Below are positions 6,663-15,142 of a stretch of DNA of 29,333 bases, piece by piece; within the stretch, counting starts at the first letter, position 1, and each line of letters starts with the position of its first letter. Position numbers and translations under genes: made by a program. Location: assembly GCA_017620455.1 (NCBI GenBank), contig JAFZQK010000082.1, forward strand, positions 1-29,333, given 5' to 3'. The notes under the pieces are model-generated. The model saw only the letters and a list, made by a program, of their open reading frames with translations, was not told the DNA's origin and ran no database searches. The stretch is from Clostridia bacterium. Its GTDB lineage: Bacteria; Bacillota_A; Clostridia; Christensenellales; Aristaeellaceae.

Positions 6663-9005
6663 TCACAGCACCCCGTCCCGGAAACGCCCCGGGGTAAAGC
6701 GGCCCGGAAGCGGCCCGGGGCGCTCTCCCCGCAGCAGGGCGGAAAAATGGGCGGCGACTGCGGCTCGCTCCTTCTCCGTTTCATCGGAAAACGTGATCAA
6801 AAAGGAAAGCGGGGGCAGCCCGTCCAGCAGGCCGGAAAGATTCAGGGGCCTGTCCGCCAGAAGCTCGATGACGCAGCCGGACGGCAGATGCAGGGGAGAC
6901 AGGGGGTATTCCGCGCCCATCCTGTCGGTGAGGCAGGTGCCGCGCGCGCCCCGGCCGCGGGCGCACAGATCGCATTTCTCCCGGCCCCGGGTCAGGCCCA
7001 GCGCCGTGCGCATGGGGCAGTGGTTCAGCAGCATCAGCCGGGTCCTGCCGTAGACGGGGAGGATCAGCTCGCACACGTCCCGGGGCAGGGAAAAGATTTC
7101 GCTTTTCGCCAGCTCCCGGCTCAGGGTGACGCTTTCGCACCCCAGATGCCGCAGCATCTTGATCGCTTCGCCGTTCATCACGGGGATGCCCTCCCCGGCC
7201 ATGCCCCGGAACAGGCCCAGCTGGCCGGGGCTGGAAAGGCACGCGGGGATGCCGAAACGGTCCGCGATTTCTTTCAGTTTTTCCATGACTGCCTGGCCGC
7301 ACTGGGGCGGCAGGCACAGCCGCGTCTTAGGCGGCAGGGGCCGGGGATTTTCCAGGAATTCCGCGTAATCCCGGGGCTGCCACAGGATCTCATCGGCGCC
7401 TGCGGCGATCAGCCGGGGCGCATCGGATAGATCGTCCGTTTTCACGATCAGCCGGGGCGCGGGAGGGGGGAGCGGCTCCGCGGGATACCGCCCCGGCGCA
7501 GGAGCCGGCCGGGGATGGGCGGCGATGCGCTTTTCCCTAAGCTGCTCCAGAGCGTCCCGCCGCAGCGCGTTCAGGGCCGCGGCGGGCAGGAAAGCCCCGG
7601 CGGTTCTCACGGTCAGGCGGGCCAGCGTAAAGGGCGTGCCGCCGGTTTTTTCCAGGCTGCGGCGGGCGGACGCCTCGTCCAGGGGCCTGCTCTGCGCTTC
7701 CTGGCAGATTTCGCCCTCCGCTTCCGCGGCGCTTTCCCCGTCGCTGACGGCGAGGACCGCGGGCTTGCCCGGGAAGGCGGCCAGCACCGCGGAAAAGGGA
7801 ATGGGCAGCGCAGCGTCCAGTTTTCCGCCCTCCCAGGCGGCCCGGGCGGAGGCCAGCTGGCGCTCGTCCTCGGTGCGGCGCAGCGCTTCCCCGGGGCGCA
7901 CCGCCTCCCGCAGCCGCAGCACGGCGGTCTGCCCGGCGGGCACTTCCTTCCCGGAATAGCGCAGCGCCTGATCCCCGATCTCCAGGCCGTCGCCGTCGTG
8001 CAGCGTGCGGGTGAGACGGGCGTCGCAAAGCAGCGCGCCGCCCCGGCGGTAAGGCTTGCCCGCCGTGCCGATCACGACGCCCTCCGGCGCGGCCCGGTCC
8101 GGGAAAATGATGCCGGCGTCCTGGGCGTTCCCCGGATACCCCCGGGTGAAGCCGCCCCGGGAGAAAATCTGGGTGAGGGCTTCCTTTTCCGCCGCGTCCG
8201 CCGGGGAAAAGCGGCCTTCCGCCAGCGCGTCCAGCGCCCGGCGGTAGGCGTTCGTTACGGTGTACACGTATTCGGGCCGTTTCAGCCGGCCCTCGATCTT
8301 GAAGGAATATACCCCCGCCGCCGCCATTTTATCCAGTTCGTCCCGGGCGCACAGATCCCGGGGGGAGAGCCACGCGCCGGGCCGGCCCTGATAGGCATAG
8401 GGCAGGCGGCAGGGCTGGGCGCAGCGCCCGCGGTTTCCGCTGCGGCCCCCGATCATGGAGGAAAACAGGCATTGCCCGGAGCAGCTGACGCACAGGGCGC
8501 CGTGGCAGAAGGCCTCGATCTCGATGCCCGTTTCCGCCGCCAGGCGTATTTCCGCCAGGCTGCATTCCCGGGCCATCACCGCCCGGGACGCCCCCAGGGA
8601 CTGCACGAGCCGCGCCCCCGCGGCGTTGTGCAGCGCCATCTGGGTGCTGGCGTGAACGGGCAGTTCCGGATATTCCTCCCGGCAGATCTTCAGGATCCCC
8701 AGATCCTGCACCAGCACCGCGTCGGCCCGCAATTCCCGCAGCAGCGACAGGGTATCCCGGACGGCGTTCAGCTCCCCTTCCTTGGCCAGGATATTCACCG
8801 TCACATAAATACGCCGCCTGTGCAGATGCGCCAGGCGGACGGCTTCCCGGAGGGTATCCGGGTCGAAACCGGCGGTTTGCCGCGCGCCAAAGGCGGCCGC
8901 GCCCAGATATACGGCGTCCGCCCCGCCGCACAGCGCGGCCCGCAGCGATTCCATGCTGCCGGCGGGAGCAAGCAGCTCCCGCGGCGTTTCTTTATTTTCC
9001 GGCAT
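6663..9005 (-). CDS. U32-family peptidase/hydroxylase-like protein with DUF3656-type C-terminus
   Basis: A 780-residue protein. The N-terminal U32 domain starts ELLAPAGSMESLRAAL and has the family block CHGALCVSCSGQCLFSSM (about 167-184), followed by GRCAQPCR (193-200). The Cys residues match the conserved cysteines thought to hold an Fe-S cluster in U32 proteins. The region FKIEGRLKRPEYVYTVTNAYRRAL is also typical. A long DUF3656-like C-terminal region follows, with further cysteines (CDLC near the end). U32 proteins were named collagenases. The E. coli members RlhA and TrhP instead make hydroxycytidine in 23S rRNA or hydroxyuridine in tRNA, and this architecture is closest to RlhA. A role in RNA hydroxylation is therefore likelier than proteolysis, but it is inference. 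The start overlaps zapA by 14 bp. Confidence 0.88.
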   Translation of the reverse strand: MPENKETPRELLAPAGSMESLRAALCGGADAVYLGAAAFGARQTAGFDPDTLREAVRLAHLHRRRIYVTVNILAKEGELNAVRDTLSLLRELRADAVLVQDLGILKICREEYPELPVHASTQMALHNAAGARLVQSLGASRAVMARECSLAEIRLAAETGIEIEAFCHGALCVSCSGQCLFSSMIGGRSGNRGRCAQPCRLPYAYQGRPGAWLSPRDLCARDELDKMAAAGVYSFKIEGRLKRPEYVYTVTNAYRRALDALAEGRFSPADAAEKEALTQIFSRGGFTRGYPGNAQDAGIIFPDRAAPEGVVIGTAGKPYRRGGALLCDARLTRTLHDGDGLEIGDQALRYSGKEVPAGQTAVLRLREAVRPGEALRRTEDERQLASARAAWEGGKLDAALPIPFSAVLAAFPGKPAVLAVSDGESAAEAEGEICQEAQSRPLDEASARRSLEKTGGTPFTLARLTVRTAGAFLPAAALNALRRDALEQLREKRIAAHPRPAPAPGRYPAEPLPPPAPRLIVKTDDLSDAPRLIAAGADEILWQPRDYAEFLENPRPLPPKTRLCLPPQCGQAVMEKLKEIADRFGIPACLSSPGQLGLFRGMAGEGIPVMNGEAIKMLRHLGCESVTLSRELAKSEIFSLPRDVCELILPVYGRTRLMLLNHCPMRTALGLTRGREKCDLCARGRGARGTCLTDRMGAEYPLSPLHLPSGCVIELLADRPLNLSGLLDGLPPLSFLITFSDETEKERAAVAAHFSALLRGERPGPLPGRFTPGRFRDGVL

Positions 9006-9282
9006 GCTTCAGTTCGTTCAGCTCCTGCCGCGCCTGCATCAGCTCCCGGCGCAGCCGGGTATTGTCGTCCTGGGCGGTGAGCAGTTCATCCGCGATGGAA
9101 AGCCCGGCGATCACCGCGGCGCTTTCCCGGTTCACAAAGCCGCTGGACTGGGTTTCGGCAATTTTCCGGTCCACATACACGGCCACTCTGCGCACGTGCT
9201 CCGGCGCGTCGCCGCTGGTGAGGGTATAATCCCTTCCGGCGATGCGCAGGGTATAGGTGCGGTCGTCCCTGCGGGTGATCAT
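8992..9282 (-). CDS. zapA: Cell division protein ZapA
   Basis: A 96-residue protein with the ZapA pattern. The N-terminal beta region ([31 protein letters not shown]) holds the conserved YVD, and the C-terminal helix [17 protein letters not shown] is a coiled coil. ZapA binds FtsZ and bundles its filaments at the Z ring. It overlaps the upstream cyclophilin stop by 4 bp (ATGA) and the downstream U32 start by 14 bp, so all three are probably translated from one mRNA. The zapA-U32-mutS2 order supports the call. Confidence 0.92.
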   Translation of the reverse strand: MITRRDDRTYTLRIAGRDYTLTSGDAPEHVRRVAVYVDRKIAETQSSGFVNRESAAVIAGLSIADELLTAQDDNTRLRRELMQARQELNELKHAGK

Positions 9283-9803
9283 ATCCAGTTGAAGGGGTAA
9301 TACTGCCCCTTGGTGTCCACGCGGATGGACTGGATGCGCTGGTCGGTCAGGGGCTTATCCCGCCCGTCCCGGGGGGCGCTGACGATCTGCTCCGCGTATT
9401 CCATGCCCTCCAGCACCTTGCCGAAGGCGGCGTAGGAGCCGTCCAGGTGCGGAGAATCGCTGGTCATGATGAAAAACTGGCTGCCGGCGGAATCCGGGTC
9501 CATGGCCCGGGCCATGGAGAGCACCCCGTAGGTGTGCTTCAGGGGATTTTCCACGCCGTTCCGGGCAAATTCGCCCTTGATGGAATAGCCGGGCCCGCCG
9601 GTGCCGGTGCCCTTGGGGCAGCCCCCCTGGATCATGAACCCGGGGATCACCCGGTGGAAAATCAGCCCGTCGTAGAAGCCGCCGTTGGCCAGAGACGCGA
9701 AATTGCCCACGGACTGAGGTGCGAATTCGGGGTACAATTCGCCCTTCATTTCGCCGCCGTTTTCCAGTTTGATCACGAAGGTGGGATGCGGTTGCTCGCT
9801 CAT
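9279..9803 (-). CDS. Peptidyl-prolyl cis-trans isomerase, cyclophilin type
   Basis: A 174-residue single-domain cyclophilin that catalyses proline isomerisation. Conserved blocks are [13 protein letters not shown] (catalytic Arg), [17 protein letters not shown] and [17 protein letters not shown]. There is no signal peptide, so it is cytosolic. The ATG at 9803 is chosen because GGAGG lies 8 bp upstream and the family N-terminus starts there; the frame extends further upstream without a ribosome site. It is the first gene of the minus operon, 50 bp below a near-consensus promoter. Confidence 0.95.
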   Translation of the reverse strand: MSEQPHPTFVIKLENGGEMKGELYPEFAPQSVGNFASLANGGFYDGLIFHRVIPGFMIQGGCPKGTGTGGPGYSIKGEFARNGVENPLKHTYGVLSMARAMDPDSAGSQFFIMTSDSPHLDGSYAAFGKVLEGMEYAEQIVSAPRDGRDKPLTDQRIQSIRVDTKGQYYPFNWI

Positions 9804-9852
9804 AGGAATCGCCTCCGTTTTTCCGGTTTGGGACGCAGGATCCTTTCTGATT

Positions 9853-9881
9853 ATGATATGCCTTTTCCCGCGTTTTGTCAA
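9853..9881 (-). promoter_or_regulatory. Sigma-A promoter of the cyclophilin-zapA-U32 operon
   Basis: On the minus strand a perfect TTGACA (9876-9881) and TATCAT (9853-9858) are separated by 17 bp, about 50 bp upstream of the ATG at 9803. It is divergent from the plus-strand promoter at 9920-9948. Confidence 0.85.
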
Positions 9882-9919
9882 TCCTGCCCCCTTCCGGGGG
9901 CCGGAGCGGGGGGAAACGG

Positions 9920-9948
9920 TTGCAATTCAAGGGAAGGTGCGGTATAAT
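9920..9948 (+). promoter_or_regulatory. Sigma-A promoter of the membrane protein-to-manA operon
   Basis: TTGCAA (9920-9925) and a perfect TATAAT (9943-9948) are separated by 17 bp, 43 bp upstream of the ATG at 9992. No other strong promoter is visible until murB, so this probably drives all eight genes to manA. Confidence 0.87.
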
Positions 9949-9991
9949 TGCACGGGATTTACGGGAAAAGGACGGAGGGCCGGGGAAAACC

Positions 9992-10924
9992 ATGAGCACC
10001 AGCGAAAACCGGAAAAGGCGCGGGAGCGCGGAGGGAAATCCTTGGGCAGCGGCGGTCCTGGCGGGGCTGACGGGCCTTGCCGCGCGCACGGCGGCGCTGC
10101 TGCCGCTGTATTTCCTGCCGGTGGATTTTTCCAAAGGCTTCCCGGGCTGGGCGGGATTGATCCTCTCCGCGCTGGTTTGGGTGTTCGCGGTGATCCCCCT
10201 GCGCTGCCGGAACCGGGAGAGCATGCGGCGGGCCTTCTATTCCCGGCATCATGCCGCCCGGGGCATCCCGTATCTGAAATGGCTGGGCGCCGGGCTGATC
10301 CGCCATCTGATGGGCTGGCTGTGGGGGCTGCCGTTCCTGGCCGGCCTGGGCTACTGCGTCTATTACCTGGTGACGGGGTACGATACGCTGTCCGTTACGG
10401 ACATGTGGCGGCCGGTGCAGAACCTGCCCGCCCTGCTGGGAATGAAGCCCTCCCTGGCGGGGGGGATCCTGGTGGCCGCTGCGGCTCTTATGCTGCTGGG
10501 CGTTCTGTTCGCCTATGGCTGGCGGCGGGACATGGCGGCGGAATTCCTGCCCGTGCGGTCCATGGAGCGAAAAAGCGTATTTCGCTGGTCCCGCCGGATG
10601 CGCAGGCATCACGGAAAGGAACTGGCGAAATGCACCCTGATCAATTTCCTGCTGTGGCTGCCCGGGGCGCTGGGGATCAGCGCGGCGGCGTTTTCCCTGC
10701 GGGGGCGGGTGGACGCGTCCGGGGCCATGGCCCTGAGCGACAGTTTGAAAAGCCTGATCCGGAACGGAATTTCCCGGGATCTCCTGCTGCAGCTTTCGGC
10801 GGTGTTCTTTCTGGTGTATTTCCCCCTTTGCGTGTACCGGAAAATGCGGATCGCGAAAGCCGTGGCCGCCCTGATGCGGGAGCATATGAGGAAAGCGGAG
10901 GCGCAGAAGCATGCGGCTGGATAA
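9992..10924 (+). CDS. Unknown polytopic membrane protein
   Basis: A 310-residue protein that I do not recognise. Hydrophobic stretches at about 18-42, 52-71, 98-127, 155-176, 212-235 and 264-282 predict about six membrane spans, with strongly basic loops between them (RCRNRESMRR, RSMERKSVFRWSRRMRRHHGK) and a basic C-terminal tail. A YLKWLGAGLIRHLMGWLWGLP stretch is probably amphipathic. The ATG at 9992 is preceded by GGAGGG; an upstream in-frame start at 9875 lies before the promoter and cannot be used. It is the first gene of the operon and overlaps the pseudouridine synthase by 14 bp. No transporter or enzyme motif is visible. Confidence 0.75.
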   Translation: MSTSENRKRRGSAEGNPWAAAVLAGLTGLAARTAALLPLYFLPVDFSKGFPGWAGLILSALVWVFAVIPLRCRNRESMRRAFYSRHHAARGIPYLKWLGAGLIRHLMGWLWGLPFLAGLGYCVYYLVTGYDTLSVTDMWRPVQNLPALLGMKPSLAGGILVAAAALMLLGVLFAYGWRRDMAAEFLPVRSMERKSVFRWSRRMRRHHGKELAKCTLINFLLWLPGALGISAAAFSLRGRVDASGAMALSDSLKSLIRNGISRDLLLQLSAVFFLVYFPLCVYRKMRIAKAVAALMREHMRKAEAQKHAAG

Positions 10925-11624
10925 GCTGCTTTCCCATCTGGGGATCGCGTCCCGGAGCGAAACGAAGGCGCTGGTGCGCGGCGGCCGGGTGCTGATCGCC
11001 GGGGAACGGGCGAATAGCGCCGACGCGGAGGTGCCCCCCGGGACGGCGGTGACGCTGGACGGGCGGGAGATCGACGTCCGGCTGGAGCGGTTTCTGATGA
11101 TGAACAAGCCCGCCGGAGTGCTCACCGCTGCGGAGGACAGACGGCAGAAGACGGTGATGGACCTGCTGCCCCCCGCCTGCGCCGCCCTGGGCTGTATGCC
11201 CGTGGGACGGCTGGACAAGGACACCACGGGCCTGCTGCTTTTCACCACCGACGGCGTGCTGGCCCACCGGCTCATTGCCCCCAGGTCCCACGTGGACAAG
11301 GTGTATATCGCCCGGGTGGACGGGGCGCTGACGGCGGCGGACGCTTCAGCCTTCGCCGCGGGGATCGCCCTGGGGGATTTCACCGCCCTGCCGGCGGAAT
11401 TGGAGATCCTCTCTCCGGATACGGGCCGGGTAACGGTGCGGGAGGGGAAGTACCATCAGGTGAAAAGGATGTTCGCCGCCCGGGGAAAGCCCGTGACGGC
11501 GCTGGAAAGGGTCGCTTTCGGCCCCCTGACGCTGGACGGGGGCCTGGCCCCCGGGGAATACCGGGAACTGAACGCGGAGGAGACCGCCGCCCTGTACGCG
11601 GCGGCAGGCATACGGCATGAATGA
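10911..11624 (+). CDS. rsuA: RsuA-family 16S rRNA pseudouridine synthase
   Basis: A 237-residue protein. An S4 RNA-binding domain (residues 1-60, MRLDKLLSHLGIASRSE) is followed by the RsuA/RluB-type catalytic domain with GRLDKDTTGLLL, whose Asp102 is the conserved nucleophile, and KYHQVKRMFAARGKPV, typical of the family. These enzymes isomerise uridine in rRNA; RsuA modifies U516 (E. coli numbering) of 16S rRNA. Assignment to RsuA rather than RluB/E/F rests on overall length and the DKDTTGLL form and is likely but not certain. Overlaps: 14 bp with the membrane protein and 8 bp with the next methyltransferase. Confidence 0.9.
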   Translation: MRLDKLLSHLGIASRSETKALVRGGRVLIAGERANSADAEVPPGTAVTLDGREIDVRLERFLMMNKPAGVLTAAEDRRQKTVMDLLPPACAALGCMPVGRLDKDTTGLLLFTTDGVLAHRLIAPRSHVDKVYIARVDGALTAADASAFAAGIALGDFTALPAELEILSPDTGRVTVREGKYHQVKRMFAARGKPVTALERVAFGPLTLDGGLAPGEYRELNAEETAALYAAAGIRHE

Positions 11625-12225
11625 TCATTATTACAGCGCGGACCCGCAAAGCAGCCATCGCTACGCCCCGGCGGAATACGCCTACCGGGGGGCGGCGCTG
11701 CGCTTCCTCACCGACGCCGGGGTGTTTTCCCGGGGCGAAGTGGATTTCGGCACGGACGTGCTTTTGAACGCCCTGCCGGAGGACATCGCCGGCCGGGTGC
11801 TGGACCTGGGCTGCGGCTGGGGCGCCGTGGGGGTCAGCGTGGGCAAGCGCTATCCTGATTGCCGGATCGTGATGACCGACGTGAACGCCCGGGCCGCCGC
11901 CCTGGCCGCGGAGAACGCCCGGGCTAACGGCGTGAAGGCCGAAACCGTGACCGGGGACGGGCTGGAAAACGTGACGGGCGCGTTTGATTATATCCTCACC
12001 AATCCCCCCATCCGGGCGGGCAAGCAGGTGATTTACGCCCTGTTCGCCGCCTGCGCGGAGAGGCTGACGGCGGTGGGGGAAATGTACCTGGTGATCCGGA
12101 AGCAGCAGGGGGCGGAATCGGCGGTGCGGTATTTGAAAACGCTGTTCTGCGCGGTGGACACCATTGACAGGAGCGGCGGATTCCACGTGATCCGCTGCCG
12201 GGAGGCCAAAGGAAATGACGTTTGA
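11617..12225 (+). CDS. RsmC/YbxB-like class I SAM methyltransferase
   Basis: A 202-residue methyltransferase. The SAM motif I is VLDLGCGWGAVGV (about 62-74), the acidic end of strand 2 is MTDVNARA, and motif IV is TNPPIRAGK, the NPP(I/F) form typical of the RsmC group that methylates guanine N2 in 16S rRNA. It matches the C-terminal half of RsmC and has the length of the Gram-positive YbxB protein. The N-terminus HYYSADPQSSH is typical of this group. Overlaps with both neighbours (8 and 11 bp) indicate coupled translation. Together with the preceding RsuA it forms an rRNA-modification pair. Confidence 0.88.
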   Translation: MNDHYYSADPQSSHRYAPAEYAYRGAALRFLTDAGVFSRGEVDFGTDVLLNALPEDIAGRVLDLGCGWGAVGVSVGKRYPDCRIVMTDVNARAAALAAENARANGVKAETVTGDGLENVTGAFDYILTNPPIRAGKQVIYALFAACAERLTAVGEMYLVIRKQQGAESAVRYLKTLFCAVDTIDRSGGFHVIRCREAKGNDV

Positions 12226-13393
12226 TCAGGCTTATTTCGACGCGGGCGTGGACCGGCGGGGCACCCAATGCGAAAAATGGGACGATCCCCGGGTGCTGCC
12301 CGAGGGCGGCGTGCCCCTGTGGGTGGCGGATATGGATTTTCCCTGCGCCCCCGCCGTCGTAGAAGCGGTGCGCCGACGGGCGGCCCACCCCTGCTACGGA
12401 TACAGCAGCGGCGCGGCGGAGGAGGAATGCACTGCGGCGCTGTGCGCCTTCTGGCGCAGGCGGCACGGCCTGGCGCTGCAAGCGGAGCAGTGCGTCACGC
12501 TGCCCTGCGTGATCACGGGCCTCAAAATCTGCGTGCGGCTGTTCACGAAGCCCGGAGACGCGGTGGCCATGTTCACCCCGGTGTACGGGCCCTTCTATGA
12601 AGCGGTGCGGCTGAACGGCCGCCGGGCGGCGGCGTTGCCGTTGCTGCCGGACGAAGCGGGCTGGTATCCCATGAACCTGAAAGGCATGGAGGACGCTTTG
12701 AAGGCCGGCGCGCGGCTGATCATGCTCTGCAATCCCCACAACCCGGTGTCCCGGCTGTGGACGAAGGAAGAGCTGACGGCCCTGGCGGAGCTGGCGGCCG
12801 CCTATGACGTCAGGATCGTCAGCGACGAGATCCACGCGGATTTCGTTTACGCCCCCGGCGCATTCACGCCCATCCTGTCGGTGGAGAAGGCGAAAGGCCG
12901 GGCGGTGATGCTCTGCTCCGCCAGCAAATCCTTCAATGTGGCGGGGCTGCAGCAGGCCGCGGCGGCGGCGCTGGACCCGGCGCTTACGGAGGCCATCCGG
13001 CGGGAAATGGAAGAATGCGGCGTCACCGCCGGAAATATTTTCGCCATGGCGGCGGCGACGGCGGCGTACAGGGACGGCGACGAATGGCTGGACGGGCTGC
13101 TGCGCTATCTGGACGGCAGCCGGAAGCTGCTCCGGGAATATACGGAAGCCCATCTGCCCCGGGCCCGCCTTTCGCCTGTGGAGGCTACGTATCTGGGCTG
13201 GCTGGACCTGCGCGCTTACGGGTTTTCCTGCGATGAACTGCGGATCAGATGCGCTCGGCAGGGCGTGGCCTTCACCGGCGGCACGTTTTTCGGGCCGGAG
13301 GGCGAAGGCTTCCTGCGGGTGAATTTCGGCTGTCCCCGGCGGCAGCTGACAGCGGGCATGGACCGACTGCGCCGTGCCCTGGAGGAGGAGTAA
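12215..13393 (+). CDS. PatB/MalY-family PLP aminotransferase / cystathionine beta-lyase
   Basis: A 392-residue fold-type I PLP enzyme. Hallmarks are PLWVADMDF near the N-terminus, NPHNPVSR (Asn173), SDEIHADFVY (Asp204, His207) and the PLP lysine Lys238 in SASKSFNVAGLQ. The MalY/PatB group cleaves cystathionine or cysteine C-S bonds and also transaminates. C-S lyase activity is the best guess; the exact substrate is not readable from the sequence. It overlaps the methyltransferase by 11 bp and ends 5 bp before the dipeptidase. The GGAGGAGGAG ribosome site of the dipeptidase lies inside its last codons. Confidence 0.92.
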   Translation: MTFDQAYFDAGVDRRGTQCEKWDDPRVLPEGGVPLWVADMDFPCAPAVVEAVRRRAAHPCYGYSSGAAEEECTAALCAFWRRRHGLALQAEQCVTLPCVITGLKICVRLFTKPGDAVAMFTPVYGPFYEAVRLNGRRAAALPLLPDEAGWYPMNLKGMEDALKAGARLIMLCNPHNPVSRLWTKEELTALAELAAAYDVRIVSDEIHADFVYAPGAFTPILSVEKAKGRAVMLCSASKSFNVAGLQQAAAAALDPALTEAIRREMEECGVTAGNIFAMAAATAAYRDGDEWLDGLLRYLDGSRKLLREYTEAHLPRARLSPVEATYLGWLDLRAYGFSCDELRIRCARQGVAFTGGTFFGPEGEGFLRVNFGCPRRQLTAGMDRLRRALEEE

Positions 13394-13398
13394 AGCAC

Positions 13399-14796
13399 AT
13401 GGATCGGATCGAGGAACTGCTGGCGTCTTACCGGGAAGAAATGATGGAAACGGTGCAGAAATGGGTGCGCATCCCCAGCGTCAAAGGGGAGCCCGCCCCC
13501 GGGGCGCCCTTCGGCGGGGAGATCCGCCGGGCGCTGGACGCAGCCATGGAGGACTGCTCCGCCTTCGGGCTCAGGACCCAGATTTTCGACGGCTATGCCG
13601 GCCACGCGGACCTGGGGGAAGGGGATACCCGGGACGCATTGGCCATCCTGGCCCATCTGGACGTGGTGCCCGTGGGCGACGGCTGGCAGCGGGAGCCCTT
13701 CGGCGCCCAGCGGGAGGACGGGAAGATCTTCGGCCGCGGCACCAGCGACGATAAGGGCCCCGCGGTGGCGGCGCTCTACGCCCTGCGGGCCGTCAAGGAA
13801 GCGGGGGTGCCCCTGCGCCGGAAGGTGCGTCTGATCCTGGGCTGCGACGAGGAGTGCGGCTCCTCCGATATGGCGTACTATAAAAAGACCGGCGAAATGC
13901 CCCGGTCCGGCTTCAGTCCGGACGCGGATTATCCCGTGATCAATATTGAAAAGGGCGGCTGCCACCTGAAATTCGCCGGGGATTTGAGCCCGGAGGGGCT
14001 GCAGGTCCTGTCCATGCAGGTGGGGGAAAGGGCCAACGTGATCCCGGGCTTCGCCTCCGCCCTGGTGGAGGGGGACGAGGAAACCGCCCGGAAAGCCATG
14101 GAAGCGGGGGAAAGGCTGGGCTTTCCCGTGACGGCCACCCTGGGCAACGGCGCGGTGATCATCGAAACCGTGGGCGTCACCGGCCACGCGGCCTTCCCCG
14201 GGCATGGGCGCAACGCCATCGGGCAGATGCTGCTTCTGTTCCGGGAGCTGGGCGTGCAGGGTGTCCTCAGGGATATGGCGGATGCCGTGGGCATGACCTG
14301 GCGGGGAGAAAACCTGGGCATCGACATGCGGGACGGCGTCTCCGGCGAGCTCACCGCCAGCCTGGATATCATCCGGGTGGAGGGCGGCCGGATGGAGGCG
14401 CTGATGGACATCCGCTATCCGGTGTTGCTGAACCTGGACGCCATGGTGGATACGGCAAAGATGCGCCTGCCGGACGTGGAGATCACCGTGGCGGGCAGCC
14501 GTCCGCCGCACTTCGTCAGCGAACGGACGGAGCTGGTGCAGGAACTGCTGGAAGCGTACCATGAGGTCACCGGCGGGGAAAAGCGCACCGTCGCCATCGG
14601 CGGCGGCACCTACGCCCAGTCCCTGGAGGAAGGGGTCGCCTTCGGCGCGCTATTCCCCGGAGAGCCCGAAATGGCCCATCAGGCCAACGAGTACATGACG
14701 GAAGAATCCATTTTCCAGAACGCCCGGATCTTCGCCCGCGCCATCGTGCGGCTGGCGGGGAAGAACAGCGAGGAGGATACCGATGGCGACCGTTGA
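13399..14796 (+). CDS. pepV: PepV-like M20 dipeptidase
   Basis: A 465-residue M20-family metallopeptidase. Metal and catalytic residues fit PepV: His86 and Asp88 in AHLDVVP, Asp118 in GTSDDKGP, Glu151-Glu152 in CDEECGS, Asp175 in FSPDADYP, and a C-terminal His in EMAHQANEYM. Such enzymes remove single residues from dipeptides and use two zinc ions. The ATG at 13399 is chosen because GGAGGAGGAG lies directly upstream and MDRIEELLASYREEM is the family start; the frame is open further upstream but only antisense-like sequence is coded. It overlaps the DUF1667 gene by 14 bp. Confidence 0.92.
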   Translation: MDRIEELLASYREEMMETVQKWVRIPSVKGEPAPGAPFGGEIRRALDAAMEDCSAFGLRTQIFDGYAGHADLGEGDTRDALAILAHLDVVPVGDGWQREPFGAQREDGKIFGRGTSDDKGPAVAALYALRAVKEAGVPLRRKVRLILGCDEECGSSDMAYYKKTGEMPRSGFSPDADYPVINIEKGGCHLKFAGDLSPEGLQVLSMQVGERANVIPGFASALVEGDEETARKAMEAGERLGFPVTATLGNGAVIIETVGVTGHAAFPGHGRNAIGQMLLLFRELGVQGVLRDMADAVGMTWRGENLGIDMRDGVSGELTASLDIIRVEGGRMEALMDIRYPVLLNLDAMVDTAKMRLPDVEITVAGSRPPHFVSERTELVQELLEAYHEVTGGEKRTVAIGGGTYAQSLEEGVAFGALFPGEPEMAHQANEYMTEESIFQNARIFARAIVRLAGKNSEEDTDGDR

Positions 14797-15142
14797 AGTG
14801 ATCACCTGCATCAACTGCCCCATGGGCTGCCGGATGGAAGTGGAAAGGGAAGGGGAAACCGTCCTGTCCGTAACGGGGAACACCTGCAAACGGGGGGACG
14901 CCTACGCCCGGCAGGAATGCGTCAGGCCCCTGCGGATGGTGACGGCGGTGGCTCCGGTGGAAGGCCGGGACATGCCCGTGAGCGTGAAAACCCGGACGCC
15001 CATCCCCAAGCAGGAGATCGGCGCCTGCATGCGCGCCATTATGGCAACGCCTTTCCGGGCCCCCATCGCCGCCGGGGACGTGCTGATCGAAAACGTGTGC
15101 GGCACCGGGGTGGACGTGATCGCCACCAAGGCGGTGCCGTGA
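14783..15142 (+). CDS. Stand-alone DUF1667 Cys-motif protein
   Basis: A 119-residue protein. The N-terminal C9xxC12xxxC16 motif in TCINCPMGC and a later C35 in GNTCKRGDAYARQE, with ECVRPLRMVT, are the DUF1667 signature. The C-terminal part holds PKQEIGACMRAI and VLIENVCGTGVDVIATK. In other bacteria DUF1667 proteins are normally coded next to a GlpA/LhgO-like FAD dehydrogenase and an NAD(FAD) oxidoreductase, probably as the small Fe-S or metal subunit. Neither partner is present in this window. Here it overlaps the dipeptidase by 14 bp and the DNA glycosylase by 4 bp. Family is clear; function is not known. Confidence 0.88.
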   Translation: MATVEVITCINCPMGCRMEVEREGETVLSVTGNTCKRGDAYARQECVRPLRMVTAVAPVEGRDMPVSVKTRTPIPKQEIGACMRAIMATPFRAPIAAGDVLIENVCGTGVDVIATKAVP

